A stretch of 64,000 bases of DNA from Takashimella koratensis. Its lineage: Eukaryota > Basidiomycota > Tremellomycetes > Trichosporonales > Tetragoniomycetaceae. The stretch is from positions 1,080,098-1,144,097 of the forward strand of contig BCKT01000012.1 in NCBI GenBank assembly GCA_003116875.1, given 5' to 3'. The position numbers and the translations under genes were made by a program. The notes under the pieces are model-generated. The model made no database searches and was not told the origin of the DNA. It saw nothing but the letters and a program-made list of their open reading frames with translations. Positions 43,713-55,289 of this stretch are shown here, one piece after another; within the stretch, counting starts at the first letter, position 1, and every line of letters starts with the position of its first letter.

Positions 43713-44385
43713 GCATATCGAGTATGGCGACGGCAAGGCGAGGCAAAAGCTGGTAGCGGGGAGAAGGCGGAAGTGTATGGCAGGGTGGGAGAACGAAGGA
43801 AGACAAGAGGGTGCGTATAATCGCGTGATCCCGAGACGAAAGGGAGCGCAAGGCCATGAACCTCACGGACACTGTTGATAGATTATGCACAAGCACGTTT
43901 GTGCCGCGACACAGGAGTGGTCTAGAGTGCTGTGATCGAGTTTGAAGCCGTCATGAAAGATGAAGAGGAGTTGCGCTAAGTACTAATCAAAGGCAGCAAA
44001 ACAGCAAAAACAGCACGAGAACCATCCCGTCATCCTCGGCAATCAAGGCTCGGCGCCTCGTCATCCCTCTTCGGATCCTTCATGGGTACACTCCTCCCGA
44101 ATGCTCACTGCCTCGTCCGGCAACATCACCTTGGACTATCGCTTACTCGGCTCAAGGCTAGATGTCACAAGGTATACCGTTCGCTCTAGTGAAAGAGATG
44201 TTGCCAAAGGATGGTAGACGTCATTGCTCATGGCCAGTCACCGATGACTTGATAGCTAGACCAAGTGACTACTTAACCCTCCTCACCTCCTCACCTCCTC
44301 ACCTCATCCACCTCTTTCCCCTTTCTCTTTATCTCCCTCTCCCTCTCAACTTACCGATCGGCCGCTTGTGATCTATCGAGACACC
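43713..44385. other. Intergenic between the two secreted-protein genes
   Basis: 673 bp. The 3' flank of copy 1 (43850-43990) is recognisably similar to the flank at 45560-45680. A CCTCCTCAC 9-bp unit is repeated three times at 44278-44304 before the second ATG. Confidence 0.6.
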
Positions 44386-44983
44386 ATGCGAGCCTTTACC
44401 CTTTGCCTTTTCCTCAGCCTCTTGGCGACCTTCACCGCCGCCTCGGCCACCTACTACAACATCACCGCCATGGCCGTGGTCGATAACGCTTCCGTTCTTC
44501 AATGCTGGCAACTGCCCACTCCCATCACCACTGCCCAAGACTCGGCGCTCACGGTTGCTGAGATCGCTTTGGGCGGAACGGTTAACTCGACGGTGTTCGT
44601 AACGCAAGGACCGGTGGTTGTCAAGCCGTCATGGGCGCTGGCGCCGCAGTAAGTTCTCCGCCACCCAAGTGTAATGCTGCAGCCATCGATTTACACTGAC
44701 ACCGCTTCGCGGCATAGATACGTCTTCGCGATCTCCGGGATCAATCAAGTGACCGACTCTCTCAACTCGACCGTGACCATCTACCCGGGCTCTTCGTCCT
44801 CCGGTATCCTCGTGACCGACACCCCGTCCCTCTCTAACCCTCGGCCACATCGAGACTTTCCCCTCTATCGATCCGGTAGTCCTCATGCTTCTTCCCTTGA
44901 GTGGGGCGGCGCCGAGCCACACCGTGCTTTACACCGGACCATGTAATTTCACCCAGCTCAATGTCGCTTCGATCACTGCGTAA
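44386..44983 (+). CDS. Small secreted protein, copy 2, with frame disruption or new intron
   Basis: Exon 1 (44386-44648) opens with signal peptide MRAFTLCLFLSLLATFTAAS and mature YYNITAMAVVDNASVLQCWQ; the intron 44649-44717 is at the same codon as in copy 1. Exon 2 reads YVFAISGINQVTDSLNSTVT and VTDTPSLSN, after which the homologous frame continues one base out of register: IETFPSIDPVVLMLLPLSG and HTVLYTGPCNFTQLNV, ending at TAA 44981-44983. A 43-nt segment 44812-44854 (GTGACC start, CTAAC inside, ATCGAG end) would, if spliced, restore the frame at the cost of about 14 residues present in copy 1. Otherwise the unspliced frame ends at about 44946 with an unrelated tail. Confidence 0.65.
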
Positions 44984-45339
44984 CATCCCAGGAGGCGAAG
45001 TGAGGGAGAAACGGGACGAGCAGGAAGGACATGATGGACGGCAAGGCGAGGAGAAATGGGCGGGAGGCACCAGGACGTCGGGTACGATTCCTTCGGCCAC
45101 ATGATGGGCTTGAATGGGAGGTAGAAGGACAGTTGATATAATCATGACAAGGCTCGACAGTATGCAGTTTCGTATCTTCGCTACATGGCTGCTGGAGGAC
45201 TTGATCCGTGAGTGGCTGTGTTAGTCGCAAAAGTTACGTCACTCCCACAACTATGCAATCACGGGCAGAGATCAAATGAGCGACACTCATAAGGAGACCT
45301 TTGATCGCAGCGACCCACTACCCTGGCCTTCACAACTGG

Positions 45340-45700
45340 AATCAACTTGCAGCAAGTCACCATGCTTCCAAATCTACCCTCGGCCAAGTAGGTTCACCAG
45401 TCCATGCGACCGAATTGAACGTCAACCTCTTGGCCCGAGTGAAAGTCCCGGAGACGGAATCGAACACCGTTTGAGACGGCCCAAGGACGTAGAGGAGGAA
45501 GGAGAGGATGTCCGAGGTGGCTTATGGTTTAAGACGGCGGAGGAAAGTGCAGAGGGGCGAGACCTATGGACACTGTCGATTAAATATGCACCTTCGGGCA
45601 GCGCCACAAGCGTGGCTTTGGCGTGTTGTGATCCGAGATAGGATGAAAAGGAGTCGCGCCAAGTGGTGATGAAAGAACGAAGATGAAGACGATGGTATTG
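45340..45700 (+). pseudogene. Relic of a third secreted-protein copy
   Basis: At 45396-45433 the DNA reads CATELNVNLLA in one frame, matching PCNGTEMNVQLLA at the C-terminus of copy 1, but the rest of exon 2, exon 1 and the signal peptide are absent or scrambled. The following 250 bp resemble the 3' flank of copy 1: GGACACTGT-GATTA-ATGCAC and GTG-TGTGATC-GAG, then AGGAGT-GCGC-AAGT. Similarity in coding end and flank together indicates a decayed tandem duplicate. Confidence 0.6.
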
Positions 45701-46032
45701 TCAGTGATCTCGACGTCAGATGTAATCAGTTTCTTGTTGAATCAGGCCGCCGGAGTTGGTAAGTTGTCATCCGAGATAGCTGGGACTAGACCGTTCAGCT
45801 GAGCTCCCAGCCACACCCGGAACCAATCGAAAACAAGTGTCCATTAGGAAACACCACTGGGGGCGACATGTCCAGTATGAAGATGAAGAATAACTAAAGA
45901 ACGTTGCGTGACAAGCGCGTGGCTAAGGGACTTTAAAAGAGCGACGTAGCGTTGGAGCTGGGGGTCTAGAGACATGAAGAATGGTCGGAGCTCATGAGGT
46001 TGTGGGTTGTATTTGACGTTAAAACGCACTGC

Positions 46033-47804
46033 TTAAAGCATGACGGCGGCAATGACAGCAGCGACGAACATGGTAGCAAAGCCAGAGGCGGCGTTTACGA
46101 CCGACGCGCTCGAGGCCTTGGAGGCAGAGACCGAGGCCGAGGCGCTGGCAGAGGCGCTCTTGGAGGCCGAGGCAGTGGTCGACGCGTGCGAGCCCGAAGC
46201 AGACGAGCCGCTCCTGGACGCCGAGGCGGAGCCCGACGACGCAGCGTTGGAGACAGAGGCAGTGGCAGTGGCGAGGGTGTTGCCGAGGGTGACGGTGGAA
46301 GCGTAGCCGAGAGACGAGAGCGGGAAGAGGTCAGATGACTGGTAGGTGACACAGTTGGACGAGGCCGGGACGTAAGGAGTCCAAGGGAGGGTCGAGGTGG
46401 CGGGGAGCGAAGAGGGCTGCGACCAGGTGTAGGCTAGGGTGGGTTAGCGAAGGTGAAACAAGGGGGATGGAAGTGGCGCAGGCAAATGCCACAATTGCAC
46501 TCACTCTGGCCGTTGCTGGTGTAGGTGCCGACCTCGGATTGGATGTCACCGTCGCACGACATGAAGACGCTGTTCTCCTGGAGGTAGGTGTAGTCGGCGG
46601 GCATGTTGTACTCGCAGCCGATCAAGTCGAAGATGCTATGGGAGATCAGCACGCGCCTGAGAAGGGTTGGAAAAGGAAGCAAGAAGCGCAGCAATACGTC
46701 GACAGGGGCAAGTAGACAGGGACAGAGGTTCAAACGCCCTGACTCACTTTTGGCAATAGTTGGCATCGGTGCTGTAGCCTGGGTCGCAGAACTTCAAGCA
46801 GAACTGGTTGGAGCCGACAAAGTGGTTCCAGGACTGAGTCTGGAGATAGGTCGAGTTGTCACCCGAGGAGAAACCGGTCGAGTAGGCGAGACCACCGAGC
46901 GGGTTACCGAGGTAGTCGGCACCGTGGGGGTCGAGCTCACCACCAGTGTCGGTGGGGTCGAGACCGACGGAGGTCTGGTTGAAGAAACCGACAATTTGGA
47001 TGTATGCGGGGGTCCTCATGAACTGGGAGGGTTAGTATGTACTGAGGCAATACGGAGCTACAGCACTCACCTGGATGGAGGAGAAGGTGCCCTCGGGGAA
47101 GACACGCGAGCCGTGAGCGTCGGTGTTGCACTGTGTTGTGTGAGTGGGTAGGCAAAGAGAGGTTCAATGGGCGACGACTCACGTAGGCAACTACGGCAGC
47201 CTCGACATCACCAATGGTCTGGTTGGCGGTGAGACCGGGCGCACCCCAGAAGCAAAAGTCAAGGAGCGAGTTGAAGATGAGCGTCTGACACTGCGCATCG
47301 GCGCCGAGAGTGGTCGAGTTGCACTGGTTGTCTGTTGTTGTTGAAGGCGGAGTGTCAGCTGGTGCGGAGGTGCCAGAGCGGAAGGAGGTGGGACGATGCG
47401 CGTTCCGCGGAAAGGAGAGAACGTGGCAAGAGAAGTCGCCGAATCGAACAAGAACGAAACTTACAGCCAGACTGAGGTCCACGACCGACGGCGTAGGGGT
47501 TGACCTGGTACGGGATGGCAGAGTAGGGGTAGAAGTAACTGCAGGTGTGAGTATGGGTGTAGAGATGAGAGTAATGGGGAGAAAGGATGGGGGGCACGGG
47601 GCACCTAAGAACAAAGAAAAAAAACTGCTAGACTCACTCGGTGAGCGGGAGGGGCGAGGTGGTCTCGTAGGTGGTGGCGGATGCCTGACGAGGGAGGACG
47701 TCCGGGTGGACGGGAGCGGTAGTGATGGTCGGCGCTGGCGGTTCGGCGTTGGCGATGGCCGGGGTAGAGAGGATGGCAGCTGCAGCGAGAGCGAGAGCGA
47801 GCAT
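46033..47804 (-). CDS. Macrofage-activating-glycoprotein-like GPI-anchored protein
   Basis: Secreted, probably GPI-anchored glycoprotein of the family annotated in basidiomycetes as macrofage activating glycoprotein. Multi-exon; signal peptide MLALALAAAAILSTPAIANA from ATG 47804. Family blocks in order: YFYPYSAIPYQVNPYAVGRG, CNSTTLGADAQCQTLIFNSL, DFCFWGAPG, CNTDAHGSRVFPEGTFSSIQ, FMRTPAYIQIVGFFNQTSVG, GGELDPHGADYLGNPLGG, NHFVGSNQFCLKFCDPGYS, IFDLIGCEYNMPADY and SSNCVTYQSSDLF. Many paired cysteines suggest disulfides. A Ser/Ala-rich stalk and hydrophobic C-tail GFATMFVAAVIAAVML end the protein, as for GPI attachment. Role in the wall or capsule surface is not established. Confidence 0.88.
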
Positions 47805-49079
47805 TTTGAAAAGGGCTGACGGGTGGGAGGTGGTGAGTTGGGTGATGGACGAAAAGAGTGAGGGGAAAATTAGAGGAGAGAGGAAGGAAGAGAGAGAGAG
47901 AGGACAATGGAGAGGAGAGGGGACGTACGAGGATCCGGGGTCGAGGTTATAAGGCGGACGAGGAGGGAGGTAGAGATGGGAGTGGATGAGATGAAGAGAG
48001 AGGGATGGAGACAAGTTGTTCAAGTGTTGTGCAAGCGGATGTTACACTGCCCCGCGTCTTTGTGTGTGTGTGTGTAGGCGTTTGTGTGTGTATACACCGA
48101 GTCTATTTATAAACATAATCCGAGATCAAACATCAACAAACAGACCTTACCCTGAGATTAGTCCCATCCATACCCTGCATTAGCCTATCCTAATTGGGTT
48201 CATTACAACCCAGCTCGGATCCCTTGTTACCCTTCCTTCCCTGGTTCCTTGGTTCCTCCTGCGATCGTCACTGTACTCTCACCGCAGCTGCCTCTATCCC
48301 ACCCAAGCCCTGCGCCACTACCTACAGTTACCGGACACAGTTGGCCCGTCGATGGCTGTGGCCTGCTGCCCACTCTGTCAGTGTCTATTTTCATCCCCAG
48401 TCCCTGTTTGCAACCCACCCCCGCACGCACTCTCCCTGCCTCCCTTTCATCATCACCAGTACAGCACCGCAGTCGCAGTCACCCGCCCTTACCCCCATCC
48501 CATCCTCCACCCCAGGCTCGTGCGCGAAAAATACCACACCGTAGTCAAACGCGTCCTCACCCTGGCCGGTGCGTCTGAAACCTGCGCCAGGTCGTCAAAC
48601 CCCCGGCCGGCTGGGTACAGTAGCATCCAGCATGTCAGATTCAGCCAGCTGGCCTGTCTCGCTGAAACCGCAGGAGCCTCATCGACTTCGAAATGTCTAT
48701 TTCAATCCATCCATCGTCTCTTGCACAGGGTTACACCAATCCTTCTGGTCTGAGTTGACCGCAGCGTCATGGGTCCCCCCTTTAACCCCTTCAAACACCT
48801 CAATATGCTCGCCTACAACCTAGCCCGTCGCGTGCCTATCAGTTGGGCGACTGAGCACCGCCGTAGATCCAAAAATACCAAAAACGCAGTTGCACCTGGG
48901 CGCGTGTCATCCTCAGAAAAAGACCGCACGCGTATGAAGGGCATGCTACAAAGGTGTAATGCATGTTTCAATTCTCAGCACGGTCCTCGCGTCGCTACGT
49001 CGTACTGTTTGCACGAGCCCCTCGAACTGGCCCTATTCTAATAGTCTACTCTCTACTCGGATGTCATCCGAAAATCAAT
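47805..49079. other. Intergenic, promoter of GPI glycoprotein
   Basis: 1.28 kb. A GT microsatellite (TGTGTGTGTG runs) lies at 48060-48092. The C/T-rich frames on the plus strand at 48194-48823 are not supported as genes. The transporter transcript ends near 49080. Confidence 0.5.
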
Positions 49080-51202
49080 TTACAACGGCCGCTTCTTGAT
49101 CAATAGACATACGACAGTCAGCACTACGCCTCCGGCAAGGATAAACCCAAAGTCTGCTCGGATTGCGTCGAGGTATGCGAGCCTGGCTTGGAAAGCGAGC
49201 TTGGCGCCCAGAGTGGGGATGGCGAGTGACGGTTCTTGGATGATCTTCTTGATCAGCTCGTCCTGCGCGTCGCCCAGTCGGTCACGCAGGGAGGATCGGA
49301 GGACAGGTTGTTGGATCGCAGCGACAATGGAGACTCCCAGGACTTGGCCGATCGCGCGGAAGAGGTAGGCCGCGGAGATGGCTAGGGGGATTTGGGGTGC
49401 CTCGACGCAAGCGATTAGTGACGCTGGAGGTTGGAGAGATCAGCAGGGTCCAGCGGGATAGGTGGAAGTTAGCATGCTCGACTCACTCAGCAACGTCGTA
49501 ATGGTCGATCCTGAACCAATGGCACTGACGGCCATCTCGCTCCAGAGCTGATTAGTGTTCGTCTCCATCCCCCAAATCAGTATGACCGATCCCGCTTGAA
49601 TCCATGGCAACGTCGACGAGACACTCTGAAACCATTTGTACTCTTTGAACCGCTGGTTGTCAGATGCCGCCGAGGCGATAGGACTCACCCGCATATAGAT
49701 ACCAGCATACAGAGAGGCGAACGCAGCAGCGATGGAGTAAGGCATGAGTACCCAGCCAGTCTCGGACCCGTTAAGGCCACGGACGACGTGGAGGTAGACT
49801 GGTTGCGTGTAGATCTGGGAGGTGTCAGCCTGAGGCAAGGCGGAAAGGGAACAGGCGTACTCGGGAGAAGGTCGTCGCGGTGGTGAGCATGTAACCGATG
49901 AGAACGAGAACGAGTTGAAAGTTGCCAAACAATGAGAGCGGAAGGATTGGCTGTTTGACTTTGCTCTCGATGATCAGGAAGAACACGAGAGATACGAAAG
50001 CCGTGGCCATCAGTGCGATAGGGGTAGGGCCGGGTCGGCTGGAGCCTGACGTCGTGAAGAGTGATAGCGATACGGTAGACAGGGAGATCTGGAGTCAGCT
50101 ACATCCCTGGATGTACTCACGGAGAGCATGAGGGTGAGGCACCCGAGCCAGTCAATCGCCTTGACCTTCTCCAACGTCGTCGCGTCGCTGGCCTTGGCCG
50201 AGGCACTCAGCTCGATATGGAGCAACAGAAGTCCCGCAACGACGACGGGCGGGACCTGGATCCAGAAAGCCATACGCCATCCAAGAGTATCGGCGACGAG
50301 TCCACCGAGGACAGAACCAGCTGCTGCACCCGCCCCGAATAAGAGGTTTTGTCCACCTTGGTACATGCCCCTATCGGCGAGAGAGACAAGCTCGGAGATG
50401 ATGATTGCCTGGGTTGTCAGTCGACACCTACGTACAATCAAGCAAAGTAGACAGCGTTGGTAGGTGTAGACACTCACGGCCACAGTCAACATCCCGCCGC
50501 TGCCGGCGCCAGCAATAGCACGGGCAGTCATGACCGCTCCCATAGTCGGTGCGAGCGCGCAGTACATCGTCCCGACTGTCGTTCAGCGGGGTCCTCGTGC
50601 ACAAACTCACTGAGGAAAAGAGACAGCGCGAGGAACATGGCGCCTTTCTGACCGATGACGGTGGTTAGGCGGCCATAGAGTGGAGTCGCCGCTGCCAGGC
50701 CAAGGAGGTACGCCGTACCGAGCCATGACGCCTGGAATTTAGTCAGCTCGGGCTATGAGGGTCCGGGCAACAAGTCCTTGGGTCAACTCATCGACTCACC
50801 AAGTGTCCCGCATTGAACTCGGAGCTGACTTCGAGCTGAATGTTGGCAACGATCGTCGAGCTCAAAGCGGAGCAGAACGTCCTGGGCAATGAATCAGCAC
50901 TCTTCTATATTCGACAAGTTTCTCCCGAATCTAACTCTGACTTACGCCGTCCAAAGGGCTAGGCAGATGTGCCAGATATCGCGAAACTTGTACCGTTTCT
51001 CCTCGACCACGGGCGGCACAGAGCCGTAGCCACCCCCATGCTCGCTTTCACCACTGACCAGCGGCTCGCTTGACCCGTTGGCAGACATATCAATGGAAGT
51101 ACAGTAACGGTCGGACTGAGAGATAGAGGGAAGGTTTGTTTTTGACGCTTTTTGACGTGCACGGAAGTCATCCGGGCTCTCGGGGATATCCGACGCCCAC
51201 AT
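49080..51202 (-). CDS. MFS transporter, DHA2/Vba-like (14 TM)
   Basis: Multi-exon transporter from ATG 51202 (MWASDIPESPDDF). A 70-residue soluble N-tail precedes the membrane part: YKFRDIWHICLALWTA, SSTIVANIQLEVSSEFNAGH, SWLGTAYLLGLAAATPLYGR (DHA2 motif), TARAIAGAGSGGMLTVA, ADRGMYQGGQNLLFGAGAAA and GSVLGGLVADTLGWRMAFWI (motif C). The second half contains LVLIGYMLTTATTFSR, YLHVVRGLNGSETGWVLMPY and GQVLGVSIVAAIQQPVLR, ending LIKKRPL. This matches vacuolar basic amino-acid transporters (Vba) and related siderophore/drug exporters. Short introns (34-60 nt). It stands beside the carboxypeptidase S-like gene on the same strand, which would fit vacuolar peptide or amino-acid handling, or export of a cluster product. 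Confidence 0.9.
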
Positions 51203-51492
51203 TATGGTTCGATCGTCGGGCAGGTGGTAAATACACAGCTGTTGACGAGTGCATCATTGTGTGGCTGGCTTTGAGAATGACATGAGACTCTTCGAGGAAT
51301 GAAAGAGGGAGGGGATGAGAGATTGGCGGGCGTGAAATGTCAGGCTAGTCTGGCTTTTCTCGAGGTGGCAACGATTCAACAGGCGATACATCGATCCAAC
51401 ATCTACTTCTTGTTTTCATTTCTACCTCTACGGGGCTACATGCAGAACGCCCTCGATCTCCGTGTCATATTCGACCAGTTGTGTTCAGTATC
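51203..51492. other. Intergenic
   Basis: 290 bp upstream of the transporter and downstream of the peptidase; nothing else seen. Confidence 0.5.
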
Positions 51493-53529
51493 TAGGCCAC
51501 TGTCGTCGCCTGGTCCATCGCAAGGATGACCGCCTGGTAATAGCGGGCAAACTCAACGAGTCCATCGGCGCTCTAGATCATCAGTCAGGTACTTTGAGTT
51601 ACGACTCACCGCTCGCTCGTTGATTGTATGCGCGCCGTGGTACTCTTCCATTCGGTGGTACCTCCATCGGTAGATCTTATTCGTCAAATCCCAGTATCGA
51701 CGAGTGTCCGTGTTCTGAGGCCACTTTGTCAGCTATTCTTTGCATCGGAGAGAAGTGTCTTACTCACGCCCGTGGTCATGAAAGGCGCCATAACGAGGTC
51801 CTCTCCGTCCTCGAGCTCGACCATCTCCCCGTCTTTGCTGACCTCTGGGCGAGACGCCCAAACTCCCCTCGCCACGCCAGCGAGCACCGCCCACTCCGGC
51901 GTCGTCTCCACATCCGTCGAGCTGACTGGCGACGGCTCAGTATAATACCCGAACGCATTAGTGAAGATGATCCGATTGAACCCTCCTTCGTGCGCCACTT
52001 CGCCGTCGAAATCCACAACGGTGAGGTTGTACTTCTCCGCAATGGGCAGGAGTAGCGCGACGGTTCGATCTTGCAGCTCGCTGTGGTTGGAGGCAACGTT
52101 GACGCGGTGGTTGATAGCTACCTGGGCGGACTCGGGGAGGGCGTTAATCTTGAGCCCGCCGGAGATGAGGTCGACGGCTTGGGTAGTAGACATGAGAGAG
52201 CGCAGAGACACACCCTGACCAGGGTCGGTAGGAGATCCCTTCATCCCAGCCGACAAGATGGCGTCAGGCAGCTCGGCCAACGCTTTGGCATCCCCGCTCT
52301 CGGCACGGACAACGAGTGAGCGAAGGTCATCGGGGATACCAGAGGCGTGAGTAGCAGCGCAAGTCATGTATCCGTACACAGGACTCTTGCGAGTCAATAG
52401 CGGTGCGTGAGGGTTTGCCTCGAGCGCAGTGATCAGCATCGAGAGGTATCCGATACCCGAGTGAAGAGGCGGGTTTGAGCTATGTCCTCCGAGCGTTTTA
52501 ACCTCGATTCCCAGATCGTAGTGTCCCTTCTCAGCGACCCCGGGCATCCCAAACATCCGGCCCCAGTTCTCCATCAGACCCGATCCCTCATCAACGATCC
52601 TGCCAGTTAGTCTAACTCGTTCAAAATTATAGTCTACTTACATGGCCATCGAGTTGGGTCCGTACTTGCCAAGGAGGTACTTTGCGATAGCAGGCGCTCC
52701 AAAGCGTCCACCTGCCTCTTCGTCGGTCCCAAAAGCGAGAACAATCGTACGGCGGGGCTTGAAATCGGTGGTCTCGAGTAAGTGCTCGATCGACGCCATC
52801 AGCGGGATCAAGCTGCCCTTGGTATCGTACGCCCCTCGACCCCAGATATCTGTCCCGTCAAAGTAGGCACCATATGGGTCGTGTATCCATTGTGTCTTTG
52901 AGTAAGGTAAAACCGGGACGACGTCTTGGTGTGCGGTCAACATGAAAGGTTTGAGAGATGGGTCCGAACCAGGCCACTCGTATACCAGCGCCCAGTCGGT
53001 CTTGGTCCGGTTGAGTGTCTTGTGACTGCTTCGTCAGCGTGAGAAGTAGATGCAAGCTTACATCAGAGGGAATGACTTTTCGAGGTCTAGAATCAGTTCA
53101 AGTTCACAGCTAGGGTCACTCACAATCGTGGAAATCTCCAAAGATGTGCCAGCGCGGATCTTCGTCTACCGGTCCCATATCATCAAACACCTCTGTCGGG
53201 ATTCGGACCTTGAATCAGTTTTTTCCCTCACAGTGACTCACAGCACCTCGGAGCCATTCGATCAGGCGCTCTCTGTGATCGAGGACCTTGCTGACGTTGT
53301 AGCCATGAGGAAGGATTGGCTCAGCTTGTCGACAGGTCCCTCGCAATACCTCATCGCTCGGTGTGGGTGTGAGCGTGGACGCCGGTGTCGAGTGAAGGTT
53401 TCGGATTCCGATAAATGTCGTCCATGCGATCAGAGCAAAGGGGATCCATTTGACCTTTGACCGTTTCGGTACGTCGGTCTCGCCATCGCGATGCTGAGGC
53501 AGCTTCTCAGATACGTTCAACCCCTTCAT
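51493..53529 (-). CDS. CPS1: Peptidase M20, carboxypeptidase S-like (Cps1)
   Basis: Membrane-anchored zinc metallopeptidase removing C-terminal residues, often with glycine before them; the yeast enzyme is vacuolar. ATG 53529 opens MKGLNVSEKLPQHRDGETD; one N-terminal membrane anchor WIPFALIAWTTFIGI. Catalytic features: FMLTAHQDVVPVLP (His ligand and following Asp), DIWGRGAYDTKGSLIPLMAS (bridging Asp), VLAFGTDEEAGG (general-base Glu and ligand Glu) and MIVDEGSG (Asp ligand), then HYDLGIEVKTLGGHSSNPP dimerisation domain and FMTTGNTDTRRYWDLTNKIY near the C-terminus. Introns are short (for example 42 nt at about 52599-52640). Ends MDQATTVA. All zinc-ligand motifs are intact, so it should be active. 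Confidence 0.92.
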
Positions 53530-54049
53530 GGTAAGATGGTGAGAGAGAAATCGGGTGCTGGAAGCGTCGTCTATTTACGTTCAAGGTCTCGGTTGACTCC
53601 GAAGCCTCAGGGAAAACATGTGGGCACAGTGTGATTTAGGCTGGGAAGACTTTCGACTCGCTGCCCACTTCAGTTTTCGACCACCGCTCGAGTGCAAACA
53701 TGTCGCCGTTGCGCAGGAGGTAAGCCCGACATCGGGATGCGTGTGGTGTGCGCGACGGCGTCCATGGCATGTCACCAAAAGGAGCCTGCAGCCTTTCTCT
53801 TGTACTCCCACACTACTGGGGACAAAGTCACGTGGTCGGGACATCCCTGGAGCCGCCGGGTTCCGTTCGGGCGCCGGCCGGCGAGACCGAGTGGCCGGGA
53901 CGATCATCGACTAGTTGGGCAACATCATCGTTGCCTTGGTGCACCAAGGTCATGCTTCAACCCACACCGCGGTCCTCAACGACCCCGCAGCATATATAAG
54001 TAACGGGTATCTCATGCGACAGACTCACCATCTCCTCCAACTCTCCACA
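53530..54049. promoter_or_regulatory. Divergent promoter, peptidase / disulfide oxidoreductase
   Basis: 520 bp between opposite starts. TATATAAGT at 53991-53999 lies about 55 bp before ATG 54050, a good TATA position. Confidence 0.5.
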
Positions 54050-55147
54050 ATGACACCTGCACTAACCGACCTCCTCGTTATTGGTGGGGGCCCCGCTGGC
54101 CTCTCTGCCGCACTCATGTTCTCCCGCACCCTCCGCCCTTGTATCCTCTACGATTCAGGCCGCTACCGGAACGGTTCAAGCCCTGTATCCCACACTGTCG
54201 CGGGGTACGATGGTATCACGCCTTCCGCCCTGCGTGAGGCAATGCGCAAGGATCTGAGAGGGTACAAGACCGCCCAGATCAGAGAGGGCAAGGTCGTCCG
54301 TCTCTCCCAAGTGAACGGGGGGTTCGAGGCCGAAGACGACGGTGGGAAGACCGTCCAAGCGAAGAAGGTCATCCTTGCAACAGGTCTCACCGACGTCCTT
54401 CCCGGAATCCCAGGTGGGCCATTTCTGAGCTCCGCAACACATACCCGCTGATGCTCCAAGGGCTTGACGAGGCATGGGGGAAACGCGCAATCCACTGTAT
54501 CTTTTGCCACGGCACAGAGACTGCCAACGCGCCCATGGGCTTCCTCGTCACGCGCGCGAACAAAATGATGAACGCCAAGCTCATCGAATCAATCTTCAAG
54601 CTATGGACCAACCTTGGACACTCTGAAGTGTACATTTTCACCCATGGAATGGACCCGGTGGTCCCCGAGGACCTGCAGGACAGCGGTCTCGCTTCCTTCA
54701 TGCCTGCCATCAAGGCTAAAGGGTGAGTACATGATACGCTCTCAGTTGACAGGTAGCATACACGTCGTCTCCTCCGAGATCAAATCAGTCACCTCGACCG
54801 CCTCCGACCTCACCGTCAACCTCGCCGATACCTCGATCACCATACCACACCTCCTCGTCTTCCCCGAGTCCTTCAAGCCCAGCACCGACGCCTCTCCTCT
54901 CCTCTCCTTCTTCTCTCTCAGCCCCATGGGCACAATTCCGCCGCCGACTAACGAGCTGCCCCCCGTCTTGCCCCCGCGAATGGGAGACGACCCGCGCACG
55001 TCCGTCCCTGGTCTCTTCTGGGCGGGGAACAGCGGGAGCCCGATGGGCAACATCGCAGCCTCCGTCTCACAGGGACAGATGGCAGGTGTGATCGCTGCGG
55101 ATGAGATTGGAAGTGAAGAGCTCAAGGCTATGACTGAAGTGGAGTAA
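54050..55147 (+). CDS. Thioredoxin-reductase-like FAD disulfide oxidoreductase (GliT-like)
   Basis: Flavoprotein related to thioredoxin reductase and to GliT/HlmI dithiol oxidases. Exons 54050-54413, 54461-54722 and 54757-55147 give 1017 nt and 338 residues. FAD motif LLVIGGGPAGLSAALMFSRT (residues 8-27), second FAD site KKVILATGLTDVLPGIPG, redox-active pair Cys134-x-x-Cys137 in HCIFCHGTE, and C-terminal FAD block GLFWAGNSGSPMGNIAASVS. The frame change after 54413 is explained by a 47-nt intron with CTGAT branch, which brings GLDEAWGKRAIHCIFC in phase. After the CxxC the usual GxGxxA NADPH-binding motif of thioredoxin reductase is not evident (PMGFLVTRANKMMNAK there), as in oxygen-using dithiol oxidases. 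Part of the 49-60.5 kb accessory run. Confidence 0.9.
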
Positions 55148-55289
55148 TGGACGCTTTCGTAGATGATATGCACCGGATGTAGCGGCTGTGCGGGAAGCGG
55201 GGAGGTGTGTTGATCTGCTGACGCCGGCTAATTGGGAGCGCCAAAGTCATAAGTGCTCGTCGGGGCTGCATGAATACACCGCGGTACCC

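Noticed and set aside
48194..48823. Overlapping plus-strand frames as a secreted or membrane protein
   Set aside because: Three frames are open at once in a C/T-rich promoter region; none shows family similarity.
54400..54470. Apparent frameshift making the GliT-like gene a pseudogene
   Set aside because: A 47-nt intron with branch site fits exactly and removes a stretch absent from the family, bringing GLDEAWGKRAIHCIFC in frame.
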